Origin: Oscillatoria salina IIICB1
GTDB lineage: Bacteria > Cyanobacteriota > Cyanobacteriia > Cyanobacteriales > SIO1D9
Assembly (NCBI RefSeq): GCF_020144665.1
Contig: NZ_JAAHBQ010000013.1
Span: 18,126-82,125 of the forward strand
Direction of reading: 5' to 3'
DNA length: 64,000 nucleotides
Below, piece by piece: positions 63,460 through 64,000 of this stretch (the first letter of the stretch is position 1; the number at the start of each line of letters is the position of its first letter). The notes beneath the pieces are model-generated. The model did no database searches, was not told the DNA's origin, and saw only the letters and a list, made by a program, of their open reading frames with translations. The position numbers and the translations under genes were made by a program.

Positions 63460-63780
63460 ATGAAGCATTACTGCGATCGCTGGCTGGAAGAATGGTGTCA
63501 AGAAAATGGTTGGACAGATTTAGTTAAAGTAAGTAAAAATGCTTACTGGGCATTTCCTCCAGGAGGCGTGATGCCGGAACCAATACCGAGTAAAATTCTC
63601 AAAACAATTAAAGCAGAAAAAGGCTTAAGCCATCCCGAAAAAGTGTGGTCGATTGCAGCAGTAATTGTGACAATTGTGGCAGCATTTTCTAGTTATTTTC
63701 TTAATTCGCCAATGCCGATTGTAGTTGCTTTTGCTTTTGCCGCAATCACCGTAGCCCAATTAGAAGTAGAAGAAATTTAG
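63460..63780 (+). CDS. Small membrane protein of unknown function
   Basis: 106 residues. The N-terminal half is soluble and aromatic-rich (WLEEWCQENGWTDLVKVSKNAYWAFPPGGVMPEPIP), while the C-terminal half has two hydrophobic segments, VWSIAAVIVTIVAAFSSYFL and PIVVAFAFAAITVAQL. It resembles cyanobacterial conserved hypotheticals, but I cannot name a family. GAGAGGAC about 18 bp upstream is a weak ribosome site. A 27-bp tandem repeat begins 2 bp after the stop. Confidence 0.7.
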   Translation: MKHYCDRWLEEWCQENGWTDLVKVSKNAYWAFPPGGVMPEPIPSKILKTIKAEKGLSHPEKVWSIAAVIVTIVAAFSSYFLNSPMPIVVAFAFAAITVAQLEVEEI

Positions 63781-63781
63781 A

Positions 63782-63997
63782 GTTCGTAGTAAAAGCTAAA
63801 GTCCTTAAGTTCGTAGTAAGGGCTTTAGCCGTCAAGTTCGTAGTAAAAGCTAAAGTCCTTAAGTTCGTAGTAAAAGCTAAAGTCCTTAAGTTCGTAGTAA
63901 AAGCTAAATTCCTTAAGTTCGTAGTAAAAGCTAAAGTCCTTAAGTTCGTAGTAAAAGCTAAAGTCCTTAAGTTCGTAGTAAGGGCTTTAGCCCTAAT
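63782..63997. repeat. Eight 27-bp tandem repeats
   Basis: Units start every 27 bp exactly, at 63782, 63809, 63836, 63863, 63890, 63917, 63944 and 63971. Each begins GTTCGTAGTA. Six read AAAGCTAAAGTCCTT (one with ATT), and units three-type variants at 63809 and 63971 read AGGGCTTTAGCC, which can form a small hairpin. There are no spacers, so it is not CRISPR. The array may continue beyond the window. Confidence 0.92.
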
Positions 63998-64000
63998 ATT

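Noticed and set aside
63782..63997. CRISPR array
   Set aside because: Units follow each other without unique spacers and the period is exactly 27 bp; no cas genes are in the window.
1..64000. tRNA, rRNA, prophage or intact insertion sequence
   Set aside because: Read by eye on both strands, no cloverleaf with a GTTCGA-type arm, no rRNA core, no transposase or phage structural genes were found; a tRNAscan or IS search would be decisive.

Overview
The window comes from a cyanobacterial chromosome. The octamer GCGATCGC (HIP1) and its GCGATCGCGATCGC form recur throughout on both strands, and several genes are typical of cyanobacteria: CrtO-type carotene ketolase, DUF2605/DUF2973 neighbours, tandem DUF2993 (LmeA-like) proteins, LabA-like NYN protein and a SecA of 942 residues. 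Base composition is moderately AT-rich. Intergenic spaces hold families of short palindromic and tandem repeats, as in the larger, repeat-rich cyanobacterial genomes. I see no tRNA, rRNA, prophage, intact insertion sequence or CRISPR array. The genus cannot be fixed from the sequence.

Layout. 1-7.6 kb: the end of a metallo-beta-lactamase-fold gene, an exported rhodanese, feoAB (ferrous iron uptake) behind a near-consensus Fur box, and a divergent five-gene operon encoding two HdrC-like, two HdrB-like and one HdrA-like proteins. The order C1-B1-A-C2-B2 is that of sulfur-oxidising heterodisulfide-reductase-like (sHdr) complexes. 7.7-10.6 kb: paired DUF2993 proteins, a small unknown protein and an exported peptidoglycan-binding protein. 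10.9-15.4 kb: a four-gene operon of HMA2-type proteins, a P-type ATPase and a DUF5132 protein. Its HMA-like domains and its ATPase channel lack the usual metal-binding cysteines, and a Pho-box-like triple repeat lies directly upstream. 15.8-24.9 kb: ABC-F protein, WD40 protein, a PhnD-like lipoprotein paired with a histidine kinase, a cupin and a secreted unknown protein. 25-29.8 kb: hemerythrin and SDR stress-type genes, folD, a lipoprotein and a Nudix hydrolase. 30-36.9 kb: a Ctp protease, leuA, a NYN protein and a sulfurtransferase coupled to a partner-switching module (HATPase, receiver-PP2C, STAS). 37-44.5 kb: crtO, a saccharopine-dehydrogenase-like protein, a Na+/H+ antiporter, DUF2973/DUF2605 and thrS. 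44.5-49.4 kb: Uma2 protein, a Doc-type toxin-antitoxin pair, SUI1, trpB, a CAP lipoprotein and RNase D. 49.4-64 kb: aldo/keto reductase, a 160-bp tandem repeat, pyrD, a large GAF protein, secA, diheme cytochrome c with MoxR, ribF, an MBL protein, a VOC protein, a small membrane protein and a 27-bp tandem repeat running to the window end.

The two most notable units are the sHdr-like operon, which has its own sigma70-like promoter overlapped by a palindromic operator candidate, and the cysteine-free HMA2/P-type ATPase operon with a Pho-box-like promoter. A third theme is a family of GTAGAGACGT palindromes sitting at three separate convergent gene ends, where they probably act as two-way terminators.
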